Below are positions 30,281-40,094 of a stretch of DNA of 64,000 nt, piece by piece. Source of the DNA: Sphingomonas sp. OK281 (GTDB lineage Bacteria > Pseudomonadota > Alphaproteobacteria > Sphingomonadales > Sphingomonadaceae); contig NZ_FOVZ01000001.1 in NCBI RefSeq assembly GCF_900115295.1, positions 806,001 through 870,000 on the forward strand, written 5' to 3'. Position numbers and translations under genes: made by a program. Numbering within the stretch: the first letter of the stretch is position 1; each line of letters begins with the position of its first letter. The notes beneath the pieces were generated by a model that worked only from the letters and a program-made list of their open reading frames with translations, searched no databases and had not been told where the DNA came from.

Positions 30281-31525
30281 ATGCGTATCCGTGCCCTTCC
30301 CACCGCGCTTGCTGGTGCCGCCCTATTATTGAGCGGCGGAGCCGTGCTCGCGCAAATCGAAGGCGGCAGCCGAGGCGCGGCTCCGGTCGACAGCGGCAGC
30401 GCGTACGAGGTGAGCGGCGTCATGGTCGACGTAGCCGGCAAGACCGCAGACGCCGCGCGCTACAGCGGCTGGCGGCTCGCCCAGCGAAAAGCCTGGGTGC
30501 AATTGTCGAACCGGCTCGGCAGTGGTGGCGGCCTCGTCTCCGACGGCACGCTCGATTCGCTCGTCTCCGGCATCGTCGTCGAGAACGAACAGATCGGCCC
30601 GCAGCGCTACATCGCCAAGCTCGGCGTGCTGTTCGACCGTGGTCGCGCCGGATCGATCCTCGGTATCTCGACCTATGCGGATCGCTCGCAGCCGATGCTC
30701 GTCATCCCCGTCCAATATTCGGGCGGCGTCGGCCAAGCATTCGAACAGAGCACGCAGTGGCAGCAGGCCTGGGCGCGCTATCGCACCGGCAACAGCAGCA
30801 TCGACTATGTCCGCCCGTCCGGCTCGGGCCCCGACGCGCTCCTGCTCAACGTCGGCCAGACGCAGCGCCCCGGCCGCGGCTGGTGGCGGACGATCCTCGA
30901 CCAATATGGCGCGAGCGACGTGCTCACCCCGGTCGTGAAGCTTTATCGCCAATGGCCCGGCGGCCCGGTGATCGGAGTGTTCGAAGCACGCCACGGCCCC
31001 GACAACGACCTGATCGGCAGCTTCACGCTGCGAGTCGGTACGCCCGACGGCATCGCGCAATTGCTCGACACCGGCGTGAAGCGGATCGACGACCTCTACC
31101 AGCAGGCGCGTCGCAACGGCTCGCTCCGCGTCGACTACAGCCTTTCGCCACCACCGTCGCCAGAAGCTGCAGTGATCGATGACCTGCCGACCGACGAGAC
31201 CGCCGACGCCAACACCGCGGTCCTGACCGGCGGCGAGGGCATCTCGGTCATTGTCCAGTTCGATACGCCCGCAGCGACCGCCGTCTCGTCTACGGAAGCA
31301 GCACTCCGCGCGATCCCCGGCGTCCGCTCGGCGGCAACGACCAGCCTAGCCCTAGGTGGCGTCTCGCTGATGCGCGTCGCGTACGACGGCGACCCTGCGG
31401 CGCTGAAGACCGCGCTCGAAGCGCGCGGCTACCAAGTGTTCGGCTCCGGCCAGACGATCCGCATCCGCCGGGTCGCCCAACTTCTTCCGCCGGACTTGCC
31501 CGCGGACAATGCGACGACAGGGTGA
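30281..31525 (+). CDS. DUF2066 domain secreted protein
   Basis: The ATG at 30281 gives 414 residues with a signal peptide ([16 protein letters not shown]). The middle shows the DUF2066 pattern: [39 protein letters not shown], then two beta-rich halves. The last 40 residues before the end ([20 protein letters not shown]) resemble a small ferredoxin-like or ACT-like fold. The function of this periplasmic family is unknown. Its stop overlaps the hdaA start (GTGA), an unusual coupling of a secreted protein with a replication regulator. Confidence 0.82.
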   Translation: MRIRALPTALAGAALLLSGGAVLAQIEGGSRGAAPVDSGSAYEVSGVMVDVAGKTADAARYSGWRLAQRKAWVQLSNRLGSGGGLVSDGTLDSLVSGIVVENEQIGPQRYIAKLGVLFDRGRAGSILGISTYADRSQPMLVIPVQYSGGVGQAFEQSTQWQQAWARYRTGNSSIDYVRPSGSGPDALLLNVGQTQRPGRGWWRTILDQYGASDVLTPVVKLYRQWPGGPVIGVFEARHGPDNDLIGSFTLRVGTPDGIAQLLDTGVKRIDDLYQQARRNGSLRVDYSLSPPPSPEAAVIDDLPTDETADANTAVLTGGEGISVIVQFDTPAATAVSSTEAALRAIPGVRSAATTSLALGGVSLMRVAYDGDPAALKTALEARGYQVFGSGQTIRIRRVAQLLPPDLPADNATTG

Positions 31526-32181
31526 GCGCGACCAAGATGACTCAAATTGCGCTGCCACTCGGGTGGCCGGCGGACCCTCGCGACGATGCCTTCTTGGTTA
31601 CCCCCTCCAACTCGCGGGCCGTCCATACGCTGGAGCACACCGCCACCTGGCCCGTCATGACTGCCATCCTCACCGGCCCGCGCAAATCGGGCCGCAGCCT
31701 GCTCGCGCGGATCTTCGCGGCGAAGAGCGGTGGCACGATCATCGACGATGCCGAGCGCGTGCCCGAGGCGCAGCTGTTCCACGCTTGGAACCGCGCGCAG
31801 GAGGAGCACAAGCCGCTGCTGATCGTCGCCGACGCTGCGCCGCCCGAATGGAAGGTGAAGCTCCCCGACCTCCGCTCGCGCCTCGCCGCCAGCCCGATCG
31901 CGGCGATCGGCGCACCCGACGACGAACTTATGCGGCTGCTGCTCGCGCATTTGTTCGAGCGTCGCAGCCTGGATGCGCGGCCCGATCTGATCGACTGGCT
32001 CGCGACCAGAATCGAGCGCAGTCATATTACCGTAACGCGAACCGTCGATGCGCTGGATCAGGAGGCGATGGAACGCCGCAAGCGCTTGTCCATTCCTCTT
32101 GCACGAACCACACTCACCGAGGCCGGGCTGATCCTCCGGCCGCAACTCGCTCTCGACCTCCCGCTCTTCACGCCACCATAA
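31522..32181 (+). CDS. hdaA: DnaA-homologous replication regulator HdaA
   Basis: Hda proteins bind the sliding clamp and stimulate ATP hydrolysis by DnaA, preventing re-initiation. The 219-residue protein starts with a clamp-binding motif, QIALPL at residues 8-13, followed by a DnaA-like AAA+ fold with a degenerate Walker A (GPRKSGRS), a DDAERV Walker B region and the ARTID-like DRSSH equivalent (HITVTRTVDALDQEA). The GTG at 31522 overlaps the preceding stop; an ATG at 31537 would begin right at the clamp motif. ppk1 follows 16 bases later. Confidence 0.88.
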   Translation: MSATKMTQIALPLGWPADPRDDAFLVTPSNSRAVHTLEHTATWPVMTAILTGPRKSGRSLLARIFAAKSGGTIIDDAERVPEAQLFHAWNRAQEEHKPLLIVADAAPPEWKVKLPDLRSRLAASPIAAIGAPDDELMRLLLAHLFERRSLDARPDLIDWLATRIERSHITVTRTVDALDQEAMERRKRLSIPLARTTLTEAGLILRPQLALDLPLFTPP

Positions 32182-32197
32182 GCTCCCAAGAGGCCCG

Positions 32198-34363
32198 ATG
32201 AACCGTCCAGCCCATATCGTCCGCCAATCGGAAGACGACGACGATCCCATCGGCGCAGAGCCGAACGACCGGTTTTTCAACCGCGAACTCTCCTGGCTCG
32301 CGTTCAACCGTCGTGTGCTGGAGGAGGCTTGCAACCCCGCGCACCCGCTGCTCGAGCGGCTTCGCTTCCTGTCGATCTCGGGCTCCAACCTCGACGAGTT
32401 CTTCATGGTCCGCGTCGCCGGCCTCAAGGGACAGCAGACGCAGGACGTCGACCGACGCTCGGCGGACGGCCTCACCGCGGGCCAGCAGCTGACGGCTATC
32501 GTCCGCGAGGCCGACGAACTGATGGCCAGTCAGCAGGCGGTGTGGGGCGACCTGCGCGTGCTGCTCGACGAGGCCGGACTGTTCGTCCTGCGCCGCGAGG
32601 CCGTCGAAGGCGAGGCCGACGAGTGGCTCGAAACGCATTTCCGCGATCAGATCTTCCCGATCCTGACCCCGCAGGCGCTCGACCCCGCGCATCCGTTTCC
32701 GTTCATCCCGAACCGCGGCCTGTCGGTGATCTTCGACCTCGTCCGCCGTTCGGATAACGAGCCGGTCCGCGAGCTCGTCATGCTTCCACACACGATGACG
32801 CGCTTCGTCCGCCTCCCCGGCGAGCCCGCACGCTACATCTCGATCGAATCGATCCTGAAGCGGTTCGCGCCGGTCCTTTTCCCCGGCTACGAAGTCCTGG
32901 CCGCCGCCAGCTTCCGCGTCCTGCGCGACAGCGACATGGAGATCGAGGAAGAAGCCGAGGATCTCGTTCGCTACTTCGCCAACGCGATCAAGCGCCGTCG
33001 CCGCGGCCGCGTGATCCGCCTCGAACTCGAAACCGGCATCCCGGACGTGCTGGCGGCGGTGCTCAAGGATGAGCTCGGCGGTGCGGACGCGATCATTACC
33101 GAGAGCGGCAACCTGCTCGGCATCGTCGATCTCGACGGGCTGGTCGACGAAGATCGCCCCGACCTGAAGTTCCCGCCGTTCACGCCGCGCTTCCCCGAAC
33201 GCATCCGCGAATTCGGCGGCGATTGCTTCGCAGCGATCAAGGCGAAGGACATCGTCGTCCATCATCCGTACGAGACGTTCGAAGTGGTGCTCGCCTTCCT
33301 GAAACAGGCGGCGAACGACCCGGATGTGGTGGCGATCAAGCAAACGCTTTACCGCGCCGGCAAACAGCCTGCGGTCATTAACGCGCTGATCACCGCGGCC
33401 GAGGCGGGCAAGTCCGTCACCGCGGTCGTCGAGCTCAAGGCACGGTTCGACGAAGAACAGAACATGGTCTGGGCCTCCGCACTGGAGCGCGCGGGCGTGC
33501 AGGTCGTCTACGGCTTCATCGACTGGAAGACACACGCCAAGGTCTCGCTGGTGGTCCGCCGCGAAGGCCAGGCGTTTCGCACCTACTGCCATTTCGGCAC
33601 GGGCAATTATCACCCGGTCACCGCCAAGATCTACACCGACCTCAGCTTCTTCACCGCCGACGCTGCGGTCGGGCGCGATGCGGCGCAGATGTTCAACTAC
33701 ATCACCGGGTATGTCGAGCCGACCGACATGGCGCGTGTCAGCCTAAGCCCGCGTGACCTTCGCCAGAACCTGATGAACCTGATCGACGTCGAGATCGCCA
33801 ACGCGCGCGCCGGCAAGCCCGCCGGCGTCTGGGCGAAGATGAACTCGCTGGTCGACCCTGCGGTGATCGAGAAGCTCTACGAAGCGAGCGGTGCGGGGGT
33901 CGAGATCGACCTCATCATCCGCGGCATCTGCTGCCTGCGCCCCGGCGTTCCCGGTCTGTCCGAGACGATCCGCGTGAAGTCAGTGATCGGGCGGTTCCTC
34001 GAGCACAGCCGGATCTGGGCGTTCGGCAACGGCAAGGCGCTCCCCAATGACGGCGCGAAGCTGTTCATCTCGTCGGCCGACTGGATGCCGCGCAACTTCG
34101 ACCGCCGCGTCGAATATATGCTGCCGATCTTGAACCCGACCGTCCACGACCAGATCCTCGATCAGGTGATGGTCGCGAACCTGATCGACAACGAGCAGAG
34201 TTGGGAGCTAGGCCCCGATGGCGAATATAGCCGCGTCGATCCCGGCGACCGCCCGTTCAACCTGCATCGGTATTTCATGACGAATCCTTCGCTTTCCGGC
34301 CGAGGCGCCTCGCTCGCGACCAGCAATGCCGTGCCGACGCTATCGCTCCGTCGAAAACGATGA
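32198..34363 (+). CDS. ppk1: Polyphosphate kinase 1
   Basis: PPK1 polymerises the gamma phosphate of ATP into polyphosphate. The 721-residue protein shows the domains in order: N-terminal helices (FFNRELSWLAFNRRVLEEA), head domain, and two phospholipase D-like catalytic halves with the phosphorylated histidine in HFGTGNYH (His472) and the second in LEHSRIWAFGNG (His603). The stop overlaps the ppx start (ATGA), so synthesis and degradation enzymes are made from one mRNA. Confidence 0.96.
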   Translation: MNRPAHIVRQSEDDDDPIGAEPNDRFFNRELSWLAFNRRVLEEACNPAHPLLERLRFLSISGSNLDEFFMVRVAGLKGQQTQDVDRRSADGLTAGQQLTAIVREADELMASQQAVWGDLRVLLDEAGLFVLRREAVEGEADEWLETHFRDQIFPILTPQALDPAHPFPFIPNRGLSVIFDLVRRSDNEPVRELVMLPHTMTRFVRLPGEPARYISIESILKRFAPVLFPGYEVLAAASFRVLRDSDMEIEEEAEDLVRYFANAIKRRRRGRVIRLELETGIPDVLAAVLKDELGGADAIITESGNLLGIVDLDGLVDEDRPDLKFPPFTPRFPERIREFGGDCFAAIKAKDIVVHHPYETFEVVLAFLKQAANDPDVVAIKQTLYRAGKQPAVINALITAAEAGKSVTAVVELKARFDEEQNMVWASALERAGVQVVYGFIDWKTHAKVSLVVRREGQAFRTYCHFGTGNYHPVTAKIYTDLSFFTADAAVGRDAAQMFNYITGYVEPTDMARVSLSPRDLRQNLMNLIDVEIANARAGKPAGVWAKMNSLVDPAVIEKLYEASGAGVEIDLIIRGICCLRPGVPGLSETIRVKSVIGRFLEHSRIWAFGNGKALPNDGAKLFISSADWMPRNFDRRVEYMLPILNPTVHDQILDQVMVANLIDNEQSWELGPDGEYSRVDPGDRPFNLHRYFMTNPSLSGRGASLATSNAVPTLSLRRKR

Positions 34364-35871
34364 GCGTTACCAATATCCTGTTCGGCAATTCCCGGCCCAA
34401 GGCCGAGACCGACGATCACCCTCGCACGGGGATCATCGACATCGGCTCGAACTCGATCCGTCTGGTGGTTTACCAGGGGCCGCCGCGGTTGCCCGCGATC
34501 CGGTTCAACGAGAAGGTCCTGGCGGGGCTTGGGCGCGGGCTTGCCGCTACCGGCGCGATCGAGAAGTCGGCGCTGAAGACGGCACGCGTCGCGCTGGCGC
34601 GGTTCGCGGCGGTGGCGAAGGAAATGGAATGCTCGACGCTCCGCACGGTGGCAACAGCGGCGGTACGCGATGCGAAAAACGGCGGCGAACTCATTGCCGC
34701 GGCTGAACAACTCGGTCTGACCGTCGAGACGCTGTCGGGCGAGCAGGAAGCCAGCGCGGCCGGCTACGGTGTCCTGTCCGCGATCCCCGAGGCGGATGGC
34801 ATAGTCGGCGATCTCGGCGGCGGCAGTCTCGAACTCGTCCGCGTCCGCCGCGGCAAGATCGAGGACCGCGTCTCGTTCCCGCTCGGCGTTCTTCGCATCG
34901 GTCCGATCCGGGCGAAGCGCGGCAAGGTGCTCGCCCGCTACGTGGCGCGCCTGGTGCGCGAGGCGGGCTGGACGGCGAAGGGGCAGGGGCTTCCACTCTA
35001 TCTGGTCGGCGGATCGTGGCGCGCACTGGCGCGGCTCGACATGGAGCTGTCGGACTATCCGCTGCCGATCATCCACCAATATTCGATGACCGCGGCGACG
35101 ATCACCCGGCTCAGCCGGACGATCCCGCAGCTTTCCAAGCCGCGCCTGAAGGCGATCCCGGGGCTGTCGTCGGGACGTACGGCAACGCTCGCCGACGCCG
35201 CGGCGTTGCTCGGCGTACTGATGCGCCAGCTCGGCAGCCGGACGACGATCGTATCCGCTTATGGTCTGCGCGAAGGCCTGCTCTACGAAGACCTGAAGTC
35301 CGCTGACCGCACGCTCGATCCGCTAATCGTCGCAGCGCGCGAAGAGGGTCGCTTGCTCGGCCGCTTCCCCGAGCACGGCGATCTCCTCGATCGCTGGATC
35401 GCACCGCTGTTCACCATTGAACCGCCCGCAATGGCCCGCATTCGTCACACCGCATGCCTCCTTGCCGACGTAGGCTGGCGCGCCAACCCCGAGTTCCGCG
35501 CCGAACGCGGCGTCGAGGTCGCGCTGCATGGCAATTGGGTCGCGATTGACGCGCCCGGTCGCGGGATGCTGGCGCAAGCTCTCTACACGAGCCTTGGTGG
35601 CGATCTCTCCGCCGGTGAAACAGTTGGTCGCCTCGCGTCTCCGGCAGCGGTGAAAAGCGCGACTGCTTGGGGCCTCGCTATGCGGTTAGGGCAGCGGATG
35701 AGCGGCGGTTTAGCCGGACCGCTGAAGCGATCAGGGCTTACAGATGACGGGGTATCACTTACGCTGACGCTACGCCCTGATGATCGTGGGCTCTACGGCG
35801 AGGCGGTGGAACGTCGCCATAACGCGCTTGCCGCCGCCTTAGGACGCAAGCCCGTACTGGCTCTCTCCTGA
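34360..35871 (+). CDS. ppx: Exopolyphosphatase / pppGpp phosphohydrolase
   Basis: Ppx removes terminal phosphates from polyphosphate; relatives (GppA) also hydrolyse pppGpp. The 503-residue protein has the sugar-kinase/Hsp70 ATPase-type loops IIDIGSNSIRLVVY at about 25-38 and GDLGGGSLELVRV, and a helical HD-like C-terminal region typical of long Ppx proteins. It is joined to ppk1 by ATGA. Whether it prefers polyphosphate or pppGpp cannot be told, but the ppk1 link favours the former. Confidence 0.93.
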   Translation: MSVTNILFGNSRPKAETDDHPRTGIIDIGSNSIRLVVYQGPPRLPAIRFNEKVLAGLGRGLAATGAIEKSALKTARVALARFAAVAKEMECSTLRTVATAAVRDAKNGGELIAAAEQLGLTVETLSGEQEASAAGYGVLSAIPEADGIVGDLGGGSLELVRVRRGKIEDRVSFPLGVLRIGPIRAKRGKVLARYVARLVREAGWTAKGQGLPLYLVGGSWRALARLDMELSDYPLPIIHQYSMTAATITRLSRTIPQLSKPRLKAIPGLSSGRTATLADAAALLGVLMRQLGSRTTIVSAYGLREGLLYEDLKSADRTLDPLIVAAREEGRLLGRFPEHGDLLDRWIAPLFTIEPPAMARIRHTACLLADVGWRANPEFRAERGVEVALHGNWVAIDAPGRGMLAQALYTSLGGDLSAGETVGRLASPAAVKSATAWGLAMRLGQRMSGGLAGPLKRSGLTDDGVSLTLTLRPDDRGLYGEAVERRHNALAAALGRKPVLALS

Positions 35872-35902
35872 ATCTTCCCCTTCTAGGGGAGAATTAATAG
35901 GT

Positions 35903-36199
35903 TCAAGCGCAGGTGAAGCGTTCGATCCGGCCCTTCGCATCGACATAGACGTTCAGACGATCGGCACGGAAATCCATCGTCACGGCCGTGTTCGGCGCGA
36001 TCCAGCGGAGCGTGCGCGCACCCGATCGCGTCTGCATCACGTCGGCCCGGGCATCGCTTGCGCGCTTGCCGACCAGATCGCCCAGCGAGTCGGCATTGCA
36101 GGCGGCGGCGACCGGCGAAGCGGCGGGCGTCTCGCCGCGCATCTCCACCGGCGTACACGCCGCTGACCCGAGCAGGGCTGCAACCAGAACGATCCTCAT
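35903..36199 (-). CDS. I78-family peptidase inhibitor-like lipoprotein
   Basis: The 98-residue protein has a lipobox ending SAAC, with the acylated Cys15. After that it matches the I78 pattern: a CNA segment with LVGKRAS, then RWIAPNTAVTMDFRADRLNV and the closing YVDAKGRIERFTCA. Known I78 members inhibit elastase-like serine proteases; for bacterial copies the true target is unknown. The start overlaps the rnd stop (ATGA). Confidence 0.82.
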   Translation of the reverse strand: MRIVLVAALLGSAACTPVEMRGETPAASPVAAACNADSLGDLVGKRASDARADVMQTRSGARTLRWIAPNTAVTMDFRADRLNVYVDAKGRIERFTCA

Positions 36200-37371
36200 G
36201 CGGCATCCTCCGTACGCGTCATCTTCAGCTTCCCGCCGATGACCGCAAACGCCAGCCGCCCCTCGACCAAATCGAGCGCGTCGCGGCCGAACTGATCGAA
36301 CCGCCAGCCTTCGAGCATCGGCAACCCAGTCCGCACACCAGCGGCCAGAGCCTCCAGTTCATCGGTGCGCGCGAGAAGTTTCGATGCGACATCAATGTCT
36401 CGCGACCGAATCTTCAGGAGCAGCTTGAGGAGGTCCGCCACCAGCGAACCCTCCTTGCCAAGCCCGGGCTTGCGATCGTCTCGCGGCGGCAGTTCGTCGT
36501 CGCCGAGCGGCTGCGCGCCCTCGATCGCTGCCATCAGGCGGCCACCGATGTCGTTGCCGGCCCAGGTCGCCGAAAGCCCACGCACCCGTGCAAGGTCCGC
36601 CTGCTTCTTGGGCGGATGCCCCGCCATGTCGCCTAGCGTCTCGTCCTTGACGATTCGCCCGCGTGGCAGATCCTTCGCCTGCGCCTCCAGTTCACGCCAC
36701 CGCGCGAGCGCCTTCAACCGGCCCAGCACGTCAGGCTTGCGCCCCGAGATCCGCACGCGCTTCCACGCCAGATCCGGATCGTTCGCATAATTGGCGGTAT
36801 CGCCGAGTCGCTCCATCTCCTGATCGAGCCACACGCCGCGCCCGGTCTTGCGCAACCGCTCAAGCATCTTGGGGAAGATTTTCGAAAGATGCGTGACGTC
36901 GCCGATCGCATATTCGATCTGTCGCGCATCCAGAGGACGCCGCGCCCAATCGGTAAACCGCGCGCCCTTATCGACCGCGATGCCGAGCCAGCTGTCGACC
37001 AGGTTCGAATAGCCGATCTGCTCGCCCTGGCCGAGCGCCATCGCCGCGACCTGCGTGTCGAACAACGGGAAGGGCGTCTTGCCGGTGAGGTTGTAAACGA
37101 TCTCGATGTCCTGCCCGCCGGCGTGAACCACCTTCAGCACGTCGTGATTCTCCACGAGCAGGTCGAGCAGCGGCTTCAGGTCGATCCCCGGTGCCATCGG
37201 GTCGATCGCCGCGGCCTCCTTGTCGTCGGCGATCTGGATCAGGCAGAGTTCCGGGTAATAGGTGCTCTCGCGCATGAATTCGGTGTCGACGCACACATAG
37301 TCGGCGTCGGCCATACGCGCACACAGATTGGCGAGCGTGGCGCTGTCGGAGATAAGCGGGTGGATATGCAT
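36196..37371 (-). CDS. rnd: Ribonuclease D
   Basis: RNase D trims tRNA 3' ends. The 391-residue protein has a DEDDy exonuclease domain: VCVDTEFMRE (Asp-Thr-Glu at 29-31), HAGGQDIEIVY, and YAIGDVTHLSKIFPKM with the conserved tyrosine and aspartate, then an HRDC domain (AQAKDLPRGRIVKDETL) near residues 210-290. It is transcribed toward the I78 lipoprotein and is divergent from aspS. Confidence 0.94.
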   Translation of the reverse strand: MHIHPLISDSATLANLCARMADADYVCVDTEFMRESTYYPELCLIQIADDKEAAAIDPMAPGIDLKPLLDLLVENHDVLKVVHAGGQDIEIVYNLTGKTPFPLFDTQVAAMALGQGEQIGYSNLVDSWLGIAVDKGARFTDWARRPLDARQIEYAIGDVTHLSKIFPKMLERLRKTGRGVWLDQEMERLGDTANYANDPDLAWKRVRISGRKPDVLGRLKALARWRELEAQAKDLPRGRIVKDETLGDMAGHPPKKQADLARVRGLSATWAGNDIGGRLMAAIEGAQPLGDDELPPRDDRKPGLGKEGSLVADLLKLLLKIRSRDIDVASKLLARTDELEALAAGVRTGLPMLEGWRFDQFGRDALDLVEGRLAFAVIGGKLKMTRTEDAA

Positions 37372-37462
37372 CGCCCGTCCATAGCGAGCCTCGTTCGGGT
37401 TGACAAAGCCCGGAAGGGAAGGGAAGCGCGAGGCACCTGTTTATCGTCCGAGAAGACCCATT

Positions 37463-39286
37463 ATGCACGCCTATCGCACCCACACCTGCGCCGCCCTCCG
37501 CCCCGAACAGGTCGGCGAAGAGGTCCGCGTCTCCGGCTGGGTCCACAAGAAGCGCGATCACGGCGACCTCGTCTTCATCGATCTGCGCGATCACTACGGC
37601 ATCACGCAGATCGTCACCGACGTCAGCGGTCCGGTCTTCAAGGTCATCGAGGGACTGAAGAGCGAAAGCGTTGTCACGATCACCGGCAAGGTGACCGCAC
37701 GTGCGCCGGAAGCCGTGAACCCGAACCTGCCGACCGGCGGGATCGAGATCCGCGCGACCGCCGCGACCGTCCAGTCGATGGCGGGCGAGTTGCCGATGCC
37801 GGTCGCCGGCGAGGCCGAGTATCCCGAGGATATCCGCCTGCGCTATCGTTATCTCGACCTGCGTCGCGAGCGGCTGCACGCCAACATCATGCTCCGCAGC
37901 CAGGTGATAACGTCGCTGCGCAATCGGATGAATTCGCAAGGGTTCACCGAATTCCAGACGCCGATCCTGACCGCATCGTCGCCCGAAGGTGCGCGCGATT
38001 ATCTGGTGCCTAGCCGCGTTCATCCGGGCAAGTTCTACGCGCTCCCGCAGGCGCCGCAGATGTTCAAGCAGCTCCTGATGGTTGCGGGCTTTGACCGCTA
38101 TTTCCAGATCGCGCCGTGCTTCCGCGACGAGGACGCGCGCGCCGATCGCTCGCCGGGCGAATTCTACCAGCTCGATTTCGAGATGAGCTTCGTCACGCAG
38201 GACGACGTGTTCAATGCGATCGAGCCCGTCCTGCACGGCGTGTTCGAGGAGTTCGCCGACTGGCAGGGCAAGGGTCGTCAGGTCTCGGCATTGCCGTTCA
38301 AGCGCATCCCCTACCGCGAATCGATGCTGAAATACGGCAGCGACAAGCCCGACCTGCGCAACCCGATCCTGATCCACAACGTCGGCCATCACTTCGTCGA
38401 TTCGGGCTTCGGCCTGTTTGCGGGAATCGTCGCCGGCGGTGACGTGGTCCGCGCCATCCCCGCGCCGAACACCGCCGACAAAAGCCGCAAGTTCTTCACC
38501 GACATGAACGACTGGGCGCGCGCGGAAGGACATGCCGGGCTCGGCTATATCACGCAGAAGAACGGCGAACTCGGCGGCCCGATCGCCAAGAACCACGGCG
38601 AGGAAGCCACGCGGAAGCTGATCGCCGAAATGGGTCTCGGTCCGAACGACGGCATCTTCTTCGCCGCCGGTAAGGAACTGCCCGCCTCGAAGCTCGCGGG
38701 CGCTGCCCGCGCGCGGATCGGCGCCGACCTCGGCCTGATCGACGAGAACCGGTTCGAGTTCTGCTGGATCGTCGACTTCCCGATGTTCGAATATGACGAG
38801 GACGCGAAGAAGGTCGACTTCAGCCACAACCCGTTCTCGATGCCGCAGGGCGAGATGGACGCGCTGGAAAACAAGGATCCGCTCGATATCCTCGCCTATC
38901 AGTACGATATCGTCTGCAACGGCGTCGAGCTGTCGTCGGGCGCGATCCGGAACCACCGTCCGGAGATCATGTACAAGGCGTTCGAGATCGCCGGCTACAC
39001 GCAGGCCGACGTCGACACGAACTTCGCCGGCATGATCAACGCGTTCAAGGTCGGCGCACCGCCGCATGGCGGCTCGGCACCGGGGATCGACCGGATGGTG
39101 ATGCTGCTCGCGGGCGAACCTAACATCCGTGAGGTCGTGCTGTTCCCGATGAACCAGAAGGCCGAGGATTTGATGATGGGCGCGCCGAGCCCGGTCAGCG
39201 CCAAGCAGCTGAAGGAACTGAACATCCGGTTGACGGTCGATGGCCCGAAGGACGTGACGAAGGCGGTCGCGCCCAACGCAGGGTAA
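37463..39286 (+). CDS. aspS: Aspartate--tRNA ligase
   Basis: AspRS charges tRNA(Asp). From the ATG at 37463 the protein has 607 residues, the bacterial type: OB-fold anticodon domain ([23 protein letters not shown]), class II motif 2 ([19 protein letters not shown]), the bacterial insertion GAD domain, and motif 3 ([16 protein letters not shown]). Many alphaproteobacterial AspRS are non-discriminating and also charge tRNA(Asn) with the help of GatCAB; whether this one does cannot be seen directly. The PPK2 gene follows. Confidence 0.96.
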   Translation: MHAYRTHTCAALRPEQVGEEVRVSGWVHKKRDHGDLVFIDLRDHYGITQIVTDVSGPVFKVIEGLKSESVVTITGKVTARAPEAVNPNLPTGGIEIRATAATVQSMAGELPMPVAGEAEYPEDIRLRYRYLDLRRERLHANIMLRSQVITSLRNRMNSQGFTEFQTPILTASSPEGARDYLVPSRVHPGKFYALPQAPQMFKQLLMVAGFDRYFQIAPCFRDEDARADRSPGEFYQLDFEMSFVTQDDVFNAIEPVLHGVFEEFADWQGKGRQVSALPFKRIPYRESMLKYGSDKPDLRNPILIHNVGHHFVDSGFGLFAGIVAGGDVVRAIPAPNTADKSRKFFTDMNDWARAEGHAGLGYITQKNGELGGPIAKNHGEEATRKLIAEMGLGPNDGIFFAAGKELPASKLAGAARARIGADLGLIDENRFEFCWIVDFPMFEYDEDAKKVDFSHNPFSMPQGEMDALENKDPLDILAYQYDIVCNGVELSSGAIRNHRPEIMYKAFEIAGYTQADVDTNFAGMINAFKVGAPPHGGSAPGIDRMVMLLAGEPNIREVVLFPMNQKAEDLMMGAPSPVSAKQLKELNIRLTVDGPKDVTKAVAPNAG

Positions 39287-39313
39287 TGGGACGTGGGTGA
39301 TGGAGCGCAACGC

Positions 39314-40090
39314 ATGACGATACATCTGGCCGACTACGAAGACGGTGAAGAGTATGACGGCAAGTACAAGCACGACTTGGCTGCGCTCCAGAAGCGGCTC
39401 GAACATATCCAGGTGGCGCATATCGTCGGCGGCACGCGCGCGATCGTGATGTTCGAAGGCTGGGATGCGGCAGGTAAGGGCGGCATCATCCAGCGCCTGT
39501 CGGCCGAATGGGACCCGCGCAACTACAAGGTCTGGCCGATCTCGGCGCCGACCGCGGACGAGAAGGCGCATCATTTTCTGTGGCGCTTCTGGAACCGGTT
39601 GCCGGCCAACGGCAACATCGCGGTGTTCGATCGCAGCTGGTACGGCCGGGTGCTGGTCGAGCGAGTCGAAGGGTTCGCCAGCGAGACCGAATGGCGTCAC
39701 GGCTACGACGAGATCAACGCGTTCGAAGCGCAGCAGGTCGAGAGCGGCACCACCCTCATCAAGCTGTTCATCCACACCACGCAGAAGGAGCAGGACCGGC
39801 GATTGACGGCGCGGCTCGACGATCCGTGGAAGCATTGGAAGACCGGGCTTGACGATTTCCACAACCGGTCGCGGCGCGAAGAGTATCTGGAGGCGATGGC
39901 AGAGATGTTCGCGCGCACCGACACCGCGACCGCGCCATGGACCGTCATAGACGGTAACGACAAGAAGGCGGCCCGGATCGCAGCGCTGACGCTGATAGCG
40001 GACCGCCTCGAAGCCGGCGTATCGATGGTGCCGCCACCCCTCGACCCGAAGGTCAAGAAGGTGGCGGAGAAGGCGCTGGGCCTTCGCTGA
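39314..40090 (+). CDS. ppk2: Polyphosphate kinase 2 family protein (class I)
   Basis: PPK2 enzymes use polyphosphate to phosphorylate nucleoside diphosphates or monophosphates. The 258-residue protein has Walker A FEGWDAAGKGG at 48-58 and Walker B FDRSWYGR at 105-112, then the lid region DRRLTARLDDPWKHWKTG. One-domain architecture and length fit class I or III; the preferred nucleotide cannot be assigned safely. I chose the ATG at 39314, with GGAG nine bases upstream; a GTG at 39293 would add seven residues. A second polyP system, ppk1-ppx, lies 4 kb away. Confidence 0.9.
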   Translation: MTIHLADYEDGEEYDGKYKHDLAALQKRLEHIQVAHIVGGTRAIVMFEGWDAAGKGGIIQRLSAEWDPRNYKVWPISAPTADEKAHHFLWRFWNRLPANGNIAVFDRSWYGRVLVERVEGFASETEWRHGYDEINAFEAQQVESGTTLIKLFIHTTQKEQDRRLTARLDDPWKHWKTGLDDFHNRSRREEYLEAMAEMFARTDTATAPWTVIDGNDKKAARIAALTLIADRLEAGVSMVPPPLDPKVKKVAEKALGLR

Positions 40091-40094
40091 CGCG

